From assembly GCA_963682055.1 (NCBI GenBank), contig OY821751.1:5704001-5768000 (forward strand): 64,000 nt of DNA, written 5' to 3'. Origin of the DNA: Primula veris. Taxonomy: Eukaryota > Streptophyta > Magnoliopsida > Ericales > Primulaceae. The notes below the pieces were generated by a model. That model ran no database searches. It was given only the letters and a program-made list of their open reading frames with translations, and had not been told where the DNA came from. The position numbers and the translations under genes are program-made. Below are positions 28,861 through 40,329 of this stretch, piece after piece. How positions within the stretch are numbered: position 1 is the stretch's first letter; the number at the start of each line of letters is the position of its first letter.

Positions 28861-31525
28861 CACATTAAGTGGGACAATTCGTAACTATTACAAATACGCA
28901 GGGATCTCTATTCGTATGACAGTTAGTTTTAGTGGGGAAATTTTTATAACAAACCGAAGATGTCATGTGTATTCGCACCGTGCCATGAACCATAGCCACA
29001 TCTGCAGCGTGTTTGAACAAAGGGACGAGACCAAGGCATGATCTGTCAAAGTTTTCTCCCACTGGAACCCGAAGGGCCAACCCTTAGTTTTGTGATGAAA
29101 TATAAACCATAAAAAGTTCCGATTTATAATCGAGTTGGGATAGGACTTTCCATTTCCAAATTTTCCTATTGAGCCCACTTTTAGAGCGCAATATATTTCA
29201 GAGCGTTTATCAGGTGTTTTACAAACTTTCTATCATTTTGAAGCCCTGAAATAGTAGAAGTACTTCGATTCGGTAACCGTGTTTTGAAGATTAAGTCATC
29301 CAAACCGGTCCGTGCAAATTGTACAAAACCGTTTCTTATGACAAAATCCCAACACCATGCATTTTGTTGCATTATTCTACTGTATATAACAATACAAGCT
29401 CGTTTGAAAATCATTAATAGTGAAAATTAATATGTTTCCGAGAATAAGATCCAGATATGGAAATAAATCATCCAAAATGGGCTATTATTTTCTAAAATGC
29501 ACTAAGCCTCTAATCGGATACCAATAATTGGAGTCTAAATCTTCTACCTCCTATTCTCTATCCCCTTCCGTGTCCCCTTGCTTATTTTCATTCAAATTTT
29601 AAATTTTCACAACTTATACCGCAATTTTATAAACTTTTATATTATATTGTATTCAAATTTTAAAATATTTGAACATAATATTGTTTTAGACAATTTTTTT
29701 AATATTCAATGTATAATTTACACTAATTTATACATTTATTCCAAAATAAATTTTGTATGGATTTTCTTTTAAAAATAATTATTAGAATGTATCGATACAT
29801 GTATTATAGTAATTGTACAATTTTTTTCAAGTTTTTTAGAATTTTTTTTTTTGATAAAATAAGGAAGGAGGCACGAAAGAAAATAGATAAATGGGGTAAA
29901 AGATTTAGACTCGTCTAATTGTCTTAAATTTGACAAATTAAAAAGTGATTTATCTATCATGTTATCTTTCTAATAAAGGGTCTGAATGTACCATCATTGT
30001 GCAAGGTGCAATGAATTTAGTAACCAAACTAATTAGAATATTCCCAAGGTCCACTAAGACAAATCACTAAAGTAGATTTGAGCACTTCAGACAATAAGAC
30101 ATAAATCTGAAAATTTACTTTTTTGCTTTGGTTGGATCTTTTTGTTTTAGGGTATTGATATAAACGCTTAAAAACTTTATTCAAAAATGTTATCCGTTGA
30201 TGTGACGGACTGTGTACACAAATTATGTATTAAATAAAAATATGATTTTAATATCGAAGCAAAAATGATTGTTACACTTAACCCGCCATATCAACATGTA
30301 AGGTTTTTGAGTAAATTTTTTAGTTGGATATATCATTTCTCTTTGTTTTAACCTCAACTTATTATCATTTTCATAATAATTATTATTATTCTTATTTTAT
30401 AAGTTGCTATGCACTTCTTTTGATTTTTCTTTCTCGAGTCTCTAGCCTCTAAGCAATTCGGTCTTTTTTATAGTGATATAATTTACTGTACTTTTTCAGT
30501 AATGCTACATAGACTGTCTCAATCAGACTAATGGTCAGACCGTCTCAACAGTCCTTCATGTAAGTTTTAAAAAAAAAAATTACACCCCAAACAAAATAAA
30601 AATAAAATCTCAAATATAATACTTATAAAATCATAGTTAAAATTACCATAAACTTAAATATTAATTAAAAATATTTTAAAAAATTAATAACTTTAATATA
30701 TTTTATTTGACGATTCAACAAAATAAAAACTCAAATATAATATTACAGAACTCTATTTGATACTACCATAAAGTTAAATATTAATTAAAAATATTAAATA
30801 TATGACCGAATAGCATACTTTTAATTTCGGAATGAAAATAAAATTCTAAATTTACATTGATAAATGGTGTGTGAGGATCTGGCTGTGAGCATATCTGGCT
30901 CATTAGCATTATTGGTACTTTTTGCAAATTAAAAATGAATCAAAGAAGCTTTTAAAAATCACAATAAATAAAGCCTTTTTAAGTAGCAAATATGATTGAC
31001 TAATAATTTAAAAAGCTTAATTTTTTTTGGTTCGTCAGCCTTAAAAATATTTCTAATAAAAATGATATAAACTAAATTTTAACAAAATCACAATGTATTA
31101 AGAAATAAACCCTTATAAAACCATTTGTTCTCTTTCCTATTTATAAGTTGTTCAGTAGCCAATTTGATTGAACTAATAATTTAGACGCTCATTTTTATTT
31201 TTGGTTTGTCAACTTTATAAAATATCTCCAATAAAGGTGAAGTGAAAAATAAATTTCAACATCCTCGATTTTTTACAACCCAAGCACATGGTCTTAGCAA
31301 TTTTATAACTTATTGTTGCGTGTTTCTCCATAAATAAATCACATTGTTTTTTTTAGGATTAATACCTCACATAGTACTTTGAATTCGTATTTATTTTTAC
31401 ATTTCAAACTTTTCTATCCATGCATAGAAAGCATCCATGTCATACTATTTTTTATGGATGAAATTTAAAAAAATGTAAAAAAATGTATATAGTTTACAAA
31501 ATAAGAAAATTGACATTAAATGGTA

Positions 31526-31762
31526 CTTCATGCGTTCCCAATTAATTATCAATTACGAAACTACGTGCAATTTTGATCGAACAATAACTTGTATCAAAAT
31601 TATCGAAATAAAAAATTTCAAAAGCTATTAATATAGTTAAAACATTAAATTATATTATTTAGTCTTGAAAATCTTCATTCTGACAATTTTGATACAAGTT
31701 ATTGACCGATCAAAATTATACGTAATTTCGTAATGAACAATAATCGGAAACGGAGTGACAAG
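31526..31762. mobile_element. Stowaway-like (Tc1/mariner) MITE, 237 bp
   Basis: The left half (cttcatgcgttccc... aattacgaaactacgtgcaa... cttgtatcaaaattatcg) is repeated in reverse complement in the right half (tgacaattttgatacaag... tacgtaatttcg... ggaaacggagtgacaag), so almost the whole element is a hairpin. Flanking TA dinucleotides at 31524-31525 and 31763-31764 fit a TA target. It lies about 360 bp upstream of the glutaredoxin-like gene. Confidence 0.75.
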
Positions 31763-31986
31763 TAAACAACAAAAACGCAACATTAAACATAAAAAAAAAA
31801 ATCAATTAACCCAACCATTCCCCAAGGCCATATTATAAAATTAAATAAGCACTTTAATCATTACCTAATATAGAAAACTTAAGATGAAAAAAAAAAATCT
31901 TTTTTTACTTATACAGATTCAAAATTTTGACCGTTAACAAACAAACATAACCGTTGAGACAAAAATATACTCTTTTTCTCTCCAAA

Positions 31987-32008
31987 TCTCTCTCTCTCTC
32001 TCTCTCTC
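31987..32008. repeat. (CT)n microsatellite in probable 5'UTR
   Basis: Pure CT run about 115 bases upstream of the start codon at 32124. CT tracts near plant transcription starts are common; a regulatory effect is inference. Confidence 0.9.
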
Positions 32009-32123
32009 AATCTCTCCCAGGAAGGCAGGAAACTGGTACCCTTTTTTCCAATTTACACTCCATAATATTACTTTAAAATATTATAAAAAAATAAACCATA
32101 GATACATTATTGAACCAGGATTG

Positions 32124-33242
32124 ATGGGTTGTGTCTCATCTAAGCAAGTGAAGAAAGAGTTAAGAGAATTAAAAGAAAAAGAAAAATGTATTACTCATGT
32201 TGTTTCTCTCACTTCAAGCACTTATGGGTTGCTCAAACTCGACAAATCCCCCGGTAAAAAACAAGAGGTTAACGACCCGATCGAATGTCAAAAGGGGGAA
32301 TTTACTAAAAAGAAATCGCCCTCGAGAGAGAGTTTTGAGGTTATCAATACTTGGGAGCTAATGAAGGATTTAGAAGAAGAAGATATTGAAGAAGAAAAGG
32401 AGAAAGTGTCGATTGTTTCAGATAAGAAAAGCCCGAAAGGGAGGCCTTTTTTGCAAACACCTAAGAAGTTTTTTAATTCGCCGAAAAGGGGTAAGAAATC
32501 GGGTGGGAAAGAAAACAAGGGTCTTTATAATAATGGGTTTAGTAGCTTTAGCCCGAAGAGTCGGTTTGTGAACTCGGCTCCCAATTTGAGCAAAAGGGCT
32601 CAAAGCGAAGAAAAATGCGATCTTTCTAGGGTTGGTAATTTGTCGAAAAGGAGGAGCTTGAGCCCCCTTTTTGGGGTTTTATCAAAGGATTTGAAAAAAG
32701 AAGAGGTTTCTGAAAACAAATGTACGAAAAGGGCTTTGGATATGGAAAAAAACTCGTCCGTTTTTTTGGAAAGTTTCGAGAGAAAGTGCCCACGTGGAGG
32801 AGAGAATTCGGTGGTTATCTACACGACGACTTTGAGGGGAATTAGGAAGACTTTCGAGGAGTGCAACAATGTTAGGTCCATCGTAGAGTCTTACGGGATT
32901 CAAGTGTTTGAGAGAGATGTTTCGATGGACTCGAGTTTTAAGGAAGATTTGAGAGAGCTTATGGGTACTAAAGTGGTTAAGGTACCGGTTTTGTTTGTTA
33001 AAGGAAGGCTAATCGGGGGCGCTAACGAGGTGGTTAAGATGGAAGAAGAGGGGAAATTGGGTATTTTATTTGATGGGATAGCGAGTGCGGTCGCGACTTG
33101 TAAGCGATGTGGCGGTGTTCGGTTTGTGATGTGCTTGGGTTGTAATGGGAGTTGTAAGGTTTTAGGTGAGGATAAGAAGAAGAAAACTAAGTGTGGTAAG
33201 TGTAATGAGAATGGGTTGATACAGTGTCCTATTTGTTGCTAA
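32124..33242 (+). CDS. Glutaredoxin-like protein with C-terminal CxxC zinc-finger motifs
   Basis: Single-exon protein of 372 residues, starting at the ATG of MGCVSSK; the in-frame TTG before it is not used. MGC at the N-terminus fits N-myristoylation at Gly2 and palmitoylation at Cys3, hence membrane attachment. Residues 20-225 are Ser/Lys-rich and probably disordered, with the family's INTWELMKDLEEE motif. Residues about 229-325 form a glutaredoxin-like fold (VVIYTTTLRGIRKTFEEC, then VKVPVLFVKGRLIGGANEV). The usual CPYC/CC active-site motif is replaced by TTLRGIRKTFEEC, as is normal for this plant subgroup. The C-terminus has four CxxC pairs (CKRC, CLGC, CGKC, CPIC) like a DnaJ-type zinc domain. 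The substrate is unknown. The family is sure; the biochemical role is not. Confidence 0.93.
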   Translation: MGCVSSKQVKKELRELKEKEKCITHVVSLTSSTYGLLKLDKSPGKKQEVNDPIECQKGEFTKKKSPSRESFEVINTWELMKDLEEEDIEEEKEKVSIVSDKKSPKGRPFLQTPKKFFNSPKRGKKSGGKENKGLYNNGFSSFSPKSRFVNSAPNLSKRAQSEEKCDLSRVGNLSKRRSLSPLFGVLSKDLKKEEVSENKCTKRALDMEKNSSVFLESFERKCPRGGENSVVIYTTTLRGIRKTFEECNNVRSIVESYGIQVFERDVSMDSSFKEDLRELMGTKVVKVPVLFVKGRLIGGANEVVKMEEEGKLGILFDGIASAVATCKRCGGVRFVMCLGCNGSCKVLGEDKKKKTKCGKCNENGLIQCPICC

Positions 33243-34718
33243 ATTGCTTAAATATACTACTATCTTGTATGGGATTTGTAGTGTGATTTGGGATTTAATG
33301 TGGGTATTAAGATCCCTAAATATTTGTTGTGTTTAGATGTGTTGTTCTTTGAGTGAATACCTTTTCACTTTGATAATTATTTGTTTCAAATCTTCTATTG
33401 TTACCTTTGTCACTGAATTAATGTTAAATATTTCATTGCTGCTTTTATAATTCGGATTCCAGTAATAGTTATCAGAGTGATACAATGTCCTCTTTGTTTG
33501 CAAAATTGTTTTGATTAATTTCTGGTGTCATATACAATCTTGTTATTGGATTTGTAGTGTGATTTGGGATTTAATGTGGGTGTTAGATCCCTAATATTTG
33601 TTGGGTTTGTTGGATATGTTGTTCTTCTTTGAATGAAATACCTATTCACTTAGATGATTAGATTTTCAAATCTTCCATTGATATTTCATGATTGGGACCA
33701 GGTTGTTAAATCCCCTATTTCCGTTTTGCTAAAAAAAAAAAATTTATTATTATTTTTTGACAATTGTTTTGGCTACTAGATTTGTTGTTTTGGTGAGAAA
33801 CTACTTGTGTCACTGATTAATGTTCAAATATTTCGATGCTGTTTTTATAATTAGCAACTCCGTAAGTATAGTATTATTGTAGACTTGTACTTTGGTACTT
33901 GGTAGCTATATAATATAATACATAACACATAAGTAACGTCCCCCAATCGCACATGATATGCAGAATGGCCACTTTGCCCAAGAACAATTGCAAAAAAACT
34001 AACAAAAACCCTTATTTTATTAAATTACTTGTTAACATAAAAAAGCAATTACTCCAGAATTCACAAAGTAGAAAGCAAATGGTTTCTCTATTTTGTTTGT
34101 TGTTGCAATGACTCACGCAATACGAAACAATTTTTTATTATTTTATTTTGTAGTTTTAATTTTTAACAATCTCTTTACGGTCATTCTCTGGTAGCACACT
34201 ACAGTGTACATCATTTATATATCCGAACTGAAACTTGAAATAAATTAATTGTGGAATTTACTTTTTAACAATCTCTTATATAGGCATTCTTGGTAGCACG
34301 CGGCAGTGGACATCATTTATAGATTGAAATTGAATTACAAATAATCTGGAATTGCCCATATTTAGAATCTAAATTAAATTAGCATTCTTGCTATTAGCAT
34401 CTGCGTGTATAGTCACCGAGGCTTTGCTTTCGACTTGTATGTGACGATTTGATCAAGTAACTTGCACTTTCATGACTCTCAGACAAGCAATTGAACCACA
34501 CAAAATAGAATCACCCAGTCTTGAAAAGGCAACAACATTAAAGCGGAGATAGAAATTTAAGTTAGAACAACTTAAGTTTTTATATATTTTATCAAGCTGA
34601 CAAGGACAACATGCAATAACCAGGAAACAGAAGAAAAAACTAAAAAAAAATGAAGCAACCAAGGTATTAATTAATCATTTTTCTTCTGGATGGTATCCAC
34701 AAGCAAATACAACAAATT
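33243..34718. repeat. 3' flank of the glutaredoxin-like gene with an internal duplication
   Basis: 33270-33455 and 33546-33860 are diverged direct copies. Both contain gatttgtagtgtgatttggg, then atccctaa, tatttgttg, ttcactt, caaatctt, gtcactga and gctgtttttataatt in the same order. The first copy begins right after the stop codon, so the duplicated unit is the 3'UTR and terminator region. No second coding copy is present. The right part, to 34718, includes the convergent LIF2-type gene's 3' flank and shows no gene. Confidence 0.75.
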
Positions 34719-37700
34719 TTAGTACGGATTATAGCGGCTGCGGTCACGTCCATTATCACTCCCACGTCTCCCACCACTCGAGCTGCCGCTTCCGCTTCCT
34801 CCTCCTCCACTCTTTCCGCCTCGATGTTGTGGTGGTGGAGTGTGAGGATGCATACCTGGTTGTTGCCTACAGTCAAAAACAGAAATAAAAAATTCAGCAA
34901 AAAATTCATCAGATTTTGATCGTCCAGGAAAGGAAATGAGAACAGCAAAATAACTGTACCACGCCGTTTTTAGTTTCAAAACTTAGATTGCAGTCTTCTG
35001 TTCCAAAACTAAAAATTTACGAACAAGGCTTTTTTAACTGGAGAAATGCAGTCTTGTGTTCACTAATGCTTACGAAGAAGACTTTTTAAAGAGAGTAAAG
35101 AGAAAGTATGTAACTAGCAAAAACACTATTAAGTAGCCAACTAACAAAAATCCGTAGTCTACCACCAACAGAAATTAAAACACAATAAGATGATAAATCT
35201 TTCGAGGAAAAAATTACTTACAGGACGTATCCAATCCTTCCATCGGGTAAGAGCATTGGCATCATTGCCATACCACCCATACCACCAGGAGCAGGTCCAC
35301 CTCCATACATCATAGGCTATACACATCAACGATATCCATATCAGCAAGTGCAAATAAAAGAAAGGGCCCAATATGTAGACAGTTCTTTTTGGTCCCAGTA
35401 GTTTTAAATGCAACATTGGGTCCCAAAAAGTTTGAATAACTTGCGCTTACGTCCCCATAGTTTCAATAAAAACAATGTCTCCCCCATAGTTTGGATAAGT
35501 TACATCAGCGGCCTCTTCCTATAAGAACCGCTGTGTAATAGGTGAGGACCACTTTCGTAACCTTTTTGAAAGATATGGGGACTGTTGAGGACACAAAAAA
35601 GAAATCATTGGGACCATTGGTGTATCATTTAAATTATGGGGGATCAAATGGAAATTTGATCCACAATATGGGGATTATTGGTGGGCTTCACAGCCTAGGA
35701 CAAATGCCAGTAACTTTAAATTTCATTTGTCAGAAAAAAAGGGGGGGAGCGGGAGCATACCTGTGCAAAACCAGCACCAGCATATCCCGCACCAGCATAT
35801 CCCGCACCAGCATATCCAGCACCAGCTAATCCATAACCAAGGCGAGGTGGATAACTCGGAAGTAGAGTTGATTTCTGAGAACTTGAAGAACCTCCAGATG
35901 ACTTCTGATCAGCTTGTGGCTTTGCTAGTGAGCACTCCAAGGTTTGGCCTATTAATTAAAAAAAAGGTGGTGGAATGAGAGCTAATTACATTATTTTAGA
36001 CTAAGCGTAGCACCAGGTTTCTATTTTGTACACAAACATACATCTCTTGCCAATTTTAGTACACTTAGTGGACCAAATGGAAGAGATGCATAGGTCAGTC
36101 AACTTAGTAGTTATGAAACAATAATATAAGATATTCTATGTTGCAAAACTGTATTCTTTTGCACTTATTTATGACATTTTCCTACTTTAGTCCCAGACAA
36201 TTGCCTTTTTTTCTGATCTATGAATTATGATTGTTTGTGTAAGTTTGACACTAAGTAGGTGCGAAAACAAAAACTTGTATACACCATTCTATCCCTGTCT
36301 TAGATTTCGAAATCCGGGTCTCAGCTTTTCCGATTAGACCCAAATTATGGAGTTCTTTTGTTTTGATCCGCAGTTTGTGGTTGTTTTCCTATTTAGTATA
36401 CTAAAATAGTTGAGACATGTAAGATTTTTTATTTATTTATTTCTTATGAGACATGTAAGATTAGTGTACTAACTTCTGATTTTTGTAAGTTGGTGAACAA
36501 AATTGAAATCTGGTGGTATCGTAGTGTACAAAAAAGTAATTAACCTGTTAGCAAGAGGCAATAAAAGGAGCAGAAGATGAGAAAGAGAAATGAGGTTATT
36601 TTTATAAAACAACACTAACCATCTATCTCATACTTCTCAGTGTTTTTAAGAGACTTCATTGCGCTAGACCGTTGCTCAAAATGAATAAAACCAAATCTGC
36701 TCTTTTCATGTCCAGGTTTAGGAGGAGGGAGAACAACCCTTGTTATCTTCCCATGATGTTCAAAAAGCTCTTTAAGCCTATCTTGGGTTATACTTTTCGG
36801 CAAATTCTTCACATAGATTGCTTTAACCTGGACAGTTCGACACACTTATTAGCAACTAATTGGAAAATCTACATGTTTTCTTCAAAACACTCGAATTACT
36901 ATGTGGTATGCATGTGTGACTGTATATTTACATATACAACACGTGTATATTATATATAACTTTATTTATGTAAATGAGATAGCTAACCTGTGAAGAAGCT
37001 GAAGAAGCCTCTGCGTTTTTAGGGTCAGCCCAGCTCACGGTTGGAGCATTGCTATCAAGTTTAAACCCAGGTTTAGACATTTTTTCTCTTGAATACTCGG
37101 CACAAGCATGGTTATAATATCCAACGAACACAAACCCTCTGTTTCGATCTGAGTTCTGAGGATCCTGTTACGTTAAGAAAATACAATCCAGAGGTTAGTG
37201 ACTTAAAGATTAAAAAACAAAACTGCAAAAAAGAAAATACACACATAAAAAGGAGAAGAATGTCTAAACCAGACAAACCTTCAAGAGTTCAATTGTAGAA
37301 ACCCCAGGACCAATCCTGGACACGACTTTCTTGATCTCCTTTTCTCCCCAACTTTTTGGAACATTACCAATGAATAACTTATTCTTTGCCTGGGATGTTG
37401 AACACTTGATCTTCTTCCCCTGAGAAAAAGAAAAAATAAAAATCAGCTACATTTGCCAAAATAAAGGCACAAAGGATTAACAAAAAAGACATGATACATT
37501 TTCTTATAGCGAATACCACCTTCAATTGAGTATTACTAAGCTCCTTGATAGCCTTAGAAGCCAATTCTTTTGTTCGAAAGGTCACAAAGCCATACCCCTT
37601 GTTCTCGCCCGAGTCCCTTTCCTTCATTAATCTGACCTGTCATCATAAATACAAAACATCATTTCCCACAAGCCATGAAAAAGGTGCATGACTCGTGTAT

Positions 37701-38124
37701 TTAAGAAAATATAAACTACCTCTGACACTTCGCCAATAGATTCACAAAATTTCTTAACATTTGCTTCAGAAGCCTCGTGAGGAAGACCGCCCAAGTACAC
37801 CTCTGAGCCGTGAGGAGGTAGAGCGAGAAGCTCGGCATGTTTCTTCTGGTCCTCGTCTGAGTCCTTCATCTCCTCGTCTCCATCTGTACCTTGCTCCTCC
37901 TCTTCTATCTCTTCCTCTTCTTCTTCCTCTACCTCCTCTTCCTCTTCTTCCTCGACTTCCTCTTCTTCTTCCTCTTCTATTTCTTCATACTCGACTTCTT
38001 CTTCTTCTATCATCTCCTCATGATCATTGTCTTCGTCTAAATCAACTCTCTCATCTGATTCAGCAGGTCTTTCATTCTCCATTTTCTTCTCAGGTACGGC
38101 AACACTTGATATCGTCTTTGTCAT
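34719..38124 (-). CDS. Three-RRM hnRNP Q/R-like RNA-binding protein (LIF2 type)
   Basis: Eight coding exons, all GT-AG: 38124-37720, 37636-37520, 37419-37279, 37164-36988, 36827-36620, 35948-35761, 35316-35222, 34866-34719. They join in phase to 492 residues, close to Arabidopsis LIF2. Residues 29-91 are a Glu/Asp-rich acidic tract. RRM1 (about 108-185) has VYLGGL and GYGFVTF. RRM2 (about 188-268) has LFIGNV and GFVFVGY. RRM3 (about 281-350) has IYVKNL and FGFIHF. The C-terminal part has four GAGYA-type repeats, a Met/Gly/Pro segment (MPMLLPDGRIGYVL) and an RG/SG-rich tail ending RYNPY. Arabidopsis LIF2 is a nuclear RNA-binding partner of LHP1 that tunes Polycomb targets; that role here is by family only. 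The upstream repeats may be a 5'UTR intron. Confidence 0.92.
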
Positions 38125-39164
38125 CTTATGACTCTAAATTATAGCTAGATACGCATGTAGCCAATAGAATAATACAGACACGAGGAGGAACAATGAAAGG
38201 GGAAAAGGAGAGAGAGTAAGAATATTGAATGAAAAAGAATACTGAATGATAATGAGCCATGTAAGAATTTTGAACGAATCTAAGTCATGAGAAATTGGCT
38301 CCAAGAGGGCGAACAGCGGTTTCTTTTTAATTATGGGGGTCATTAATAGCAGGCCACTAGCTACACTATCAGAAACAAGCAAGAGAGAACTCTGACTATA
38401 ACAAAAGCGATGGTGCAAAATGCAAATCAATAAAGGAAATGAGTTCTCAACTGATTCTAGGGTATTAGTGGCCTTTTACTATTTAGCAATATTATGATGA
38501 AATAACAAGGTGCGGAAAATTTGCGGGGTAAAGTTTGTGAAACCATTATTGATGCAAAGAAATGTTTCAAGGAAACAGAAAATAAAGAGACAAGAATATG
38601 TCGGTAGCCAGCAAAAAAATGGGTTAGGTTAGGGTAATAATAACAAGTGGCCTTGTGCAACCCAAAATTCAATTCCACTTCCAGTACTAATGGACCAATA
38701 GAATATCCCTGCAATATTTTGTTACAAGCTGAGACCAATGCAATAATTATCCAAAATGTACTTATGACACAGGACTCAGTAGCAACATATGAACATTTTA
38801 TCAGTCTGCTAGAATTGTGAAGTTACAAGTTCTAACTCATATGTTTTAAATACAACGACATACAAGAAACGTTTAATTTCATCTCAATATATAAGCCAAA
38901 ATCTTCCACCGGAAAAATGTAAAATGAATACTTTAATATACATAACCTAGATAAAACATATTTAACAATACAAGACCTGCATTAAAATGACCGAACACCC
39001 CTTGTCTTGTTATCTTTTTTATAGTTCTACATTGATTTCGGATCTGAAAACTAAGAAGTTATAGAAGTCAAATGTTCCATTATCAACATGTTTTCCTTTT
39101 GAACAACACAAAGTAGCCAATGCTAAGGTACTTTCCCCCAACTCTAATTCTTACATTTTCAGAA

Positions 39165-40025
39165 TGACTTCAAAAAAATTAGATGTAGACCCACTTTGCT
39201 AAGCATCTTTCAAGAAATGTTTATGTTTTAAGAACCATAAGAAGCTTGTCGAACTATAACCAAAATCTGTTCAACCTCTCAAAAGAACCATATCACCCCA
39301 AACAAAAAAAACAGGCCATAAGAAAAGGAGTGGAAAACAAACCTTAATGCTACAATATATTCACCTAAATATGAAATACTATAGAAAACAAAATTACAGT
39401 AACCTGCTTCTTACAAGTAAGAAATTAAGCACATTATTATGCCTCATCTGATGTAACTTTTACCTGACATGCAATTATCTCACATACAAGCTAAATGCAT
39501 TAAGGAGAGCCCTGTTATTTTATTTGTTTTCCGCATGAGGCCTTTTCTAAGTCAAGTCATTGCAAATCGGTTTCTTTTTAATTAGCAGCGGTAAGAATAC
39601 ACCTTATGAAAATTTTCTTCTATAATGCCATGTTAAGCATTTGATACCATCAATCCTAAAGGCTTTAACCCTTAATGACTTCAAAAATATTAGTTGTAGA
39701 CCCACTTCGCCAAGCATGATTCAAGAAATGTTTATGTTTTACGAACCATAAAAAGCTTTTCGAACTATAAAAAAAAACAGCCTGACCCCTCAAAAGAACT
39801 ATATACTACCACACAAAAAAACAGCCAATTAAAGGAGTGAAACAAATCTTAATGCAACAATATATTTAGATACGAAATCCTATAGAAACAAAATTTAAGT
39901 TACCTGCTTTTACAAGTAAAATTTTTAGAATATTTCTATGCCTAATCTGATGTAACTTATAACTGAAGTGCTATACCATCACCTACAAGCTAAAGGTATT
40001 AAGGAGAGTCCTGTTATTTAATGAG
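39165..40025. repeat. About 510-bp tandem duplication (two copies)
   Basis: 39165-39525 and 39675-40025 share, in order, gtagacccactt, caagaaatgtttatgtttta, gaaccataa, tcaaaagaac, aaggagtg, caatatatt, aacctgctt, aatctgatgtaactt, tacaagctaaa and attaaggagag. The copies have many substitutions and small indels, so the duplication is old. Confidence 0.85.
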
Positions 40026-40329
40026 AAGATAGCTTATGAATTTTTTTCCTACAATGCGATGCTAAGTTTTTTATACCATCAAACCTAAGAAGCTTAAACC
40101 ATTAGTGATATTAATTAGGGAGTAATATTCCTCAACAACATCACTCTATGTATCCTCTGCAAGTCACCACAAAAATCAACCTATAGATGTTAAAGAGTTT
40201 CTTAATTTTCCCACATCAGTCATTCTCAAAGTTTCATTTCTTCACGTTAAAGCCTATTATGTTGCACAAGGTATCAAAAGTAATTTTATATTAATTTGAT
40301 CCGACCTACTTACAAACTTGACAGCAACC

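Larger units (their letters stand above)
28861..32020. other. Gene-free region; short broken frames and degenerate repeats
   Basis: 28865-29414 has overlapping minus-strand frames of 70-77 residues that I cannot assign to a family and do not call as a gene. 30515-30555 has gactgtctcaatcagac and gtcagaccgtctcaac, an inverted motif seen in plant MITEs. 30960-31085 and 31145-31255 are two diverged direct copies of about 110 bp sharing gactaataattta and ggttygtcarcctt. A Stowaway-like MITE (31526-31762) and a CT microsatellite are listed separately. Confidence 0.45.

Noticed and set aside
28865..29414. Overlapping 71-77 residue minus-strand frames
   Set aside because: I considered a broken expansin-like or other gene because of a few Cys and Pro motifs, but no ordered family signature could be followed across frames.
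37761..38144. 127-residue Pro/Leu/Ser-rich plus-strand frame
   Set aside because: It is the complement of the Glu-rich acidic tract of the RNA-binding protein and arises from its biased codons.
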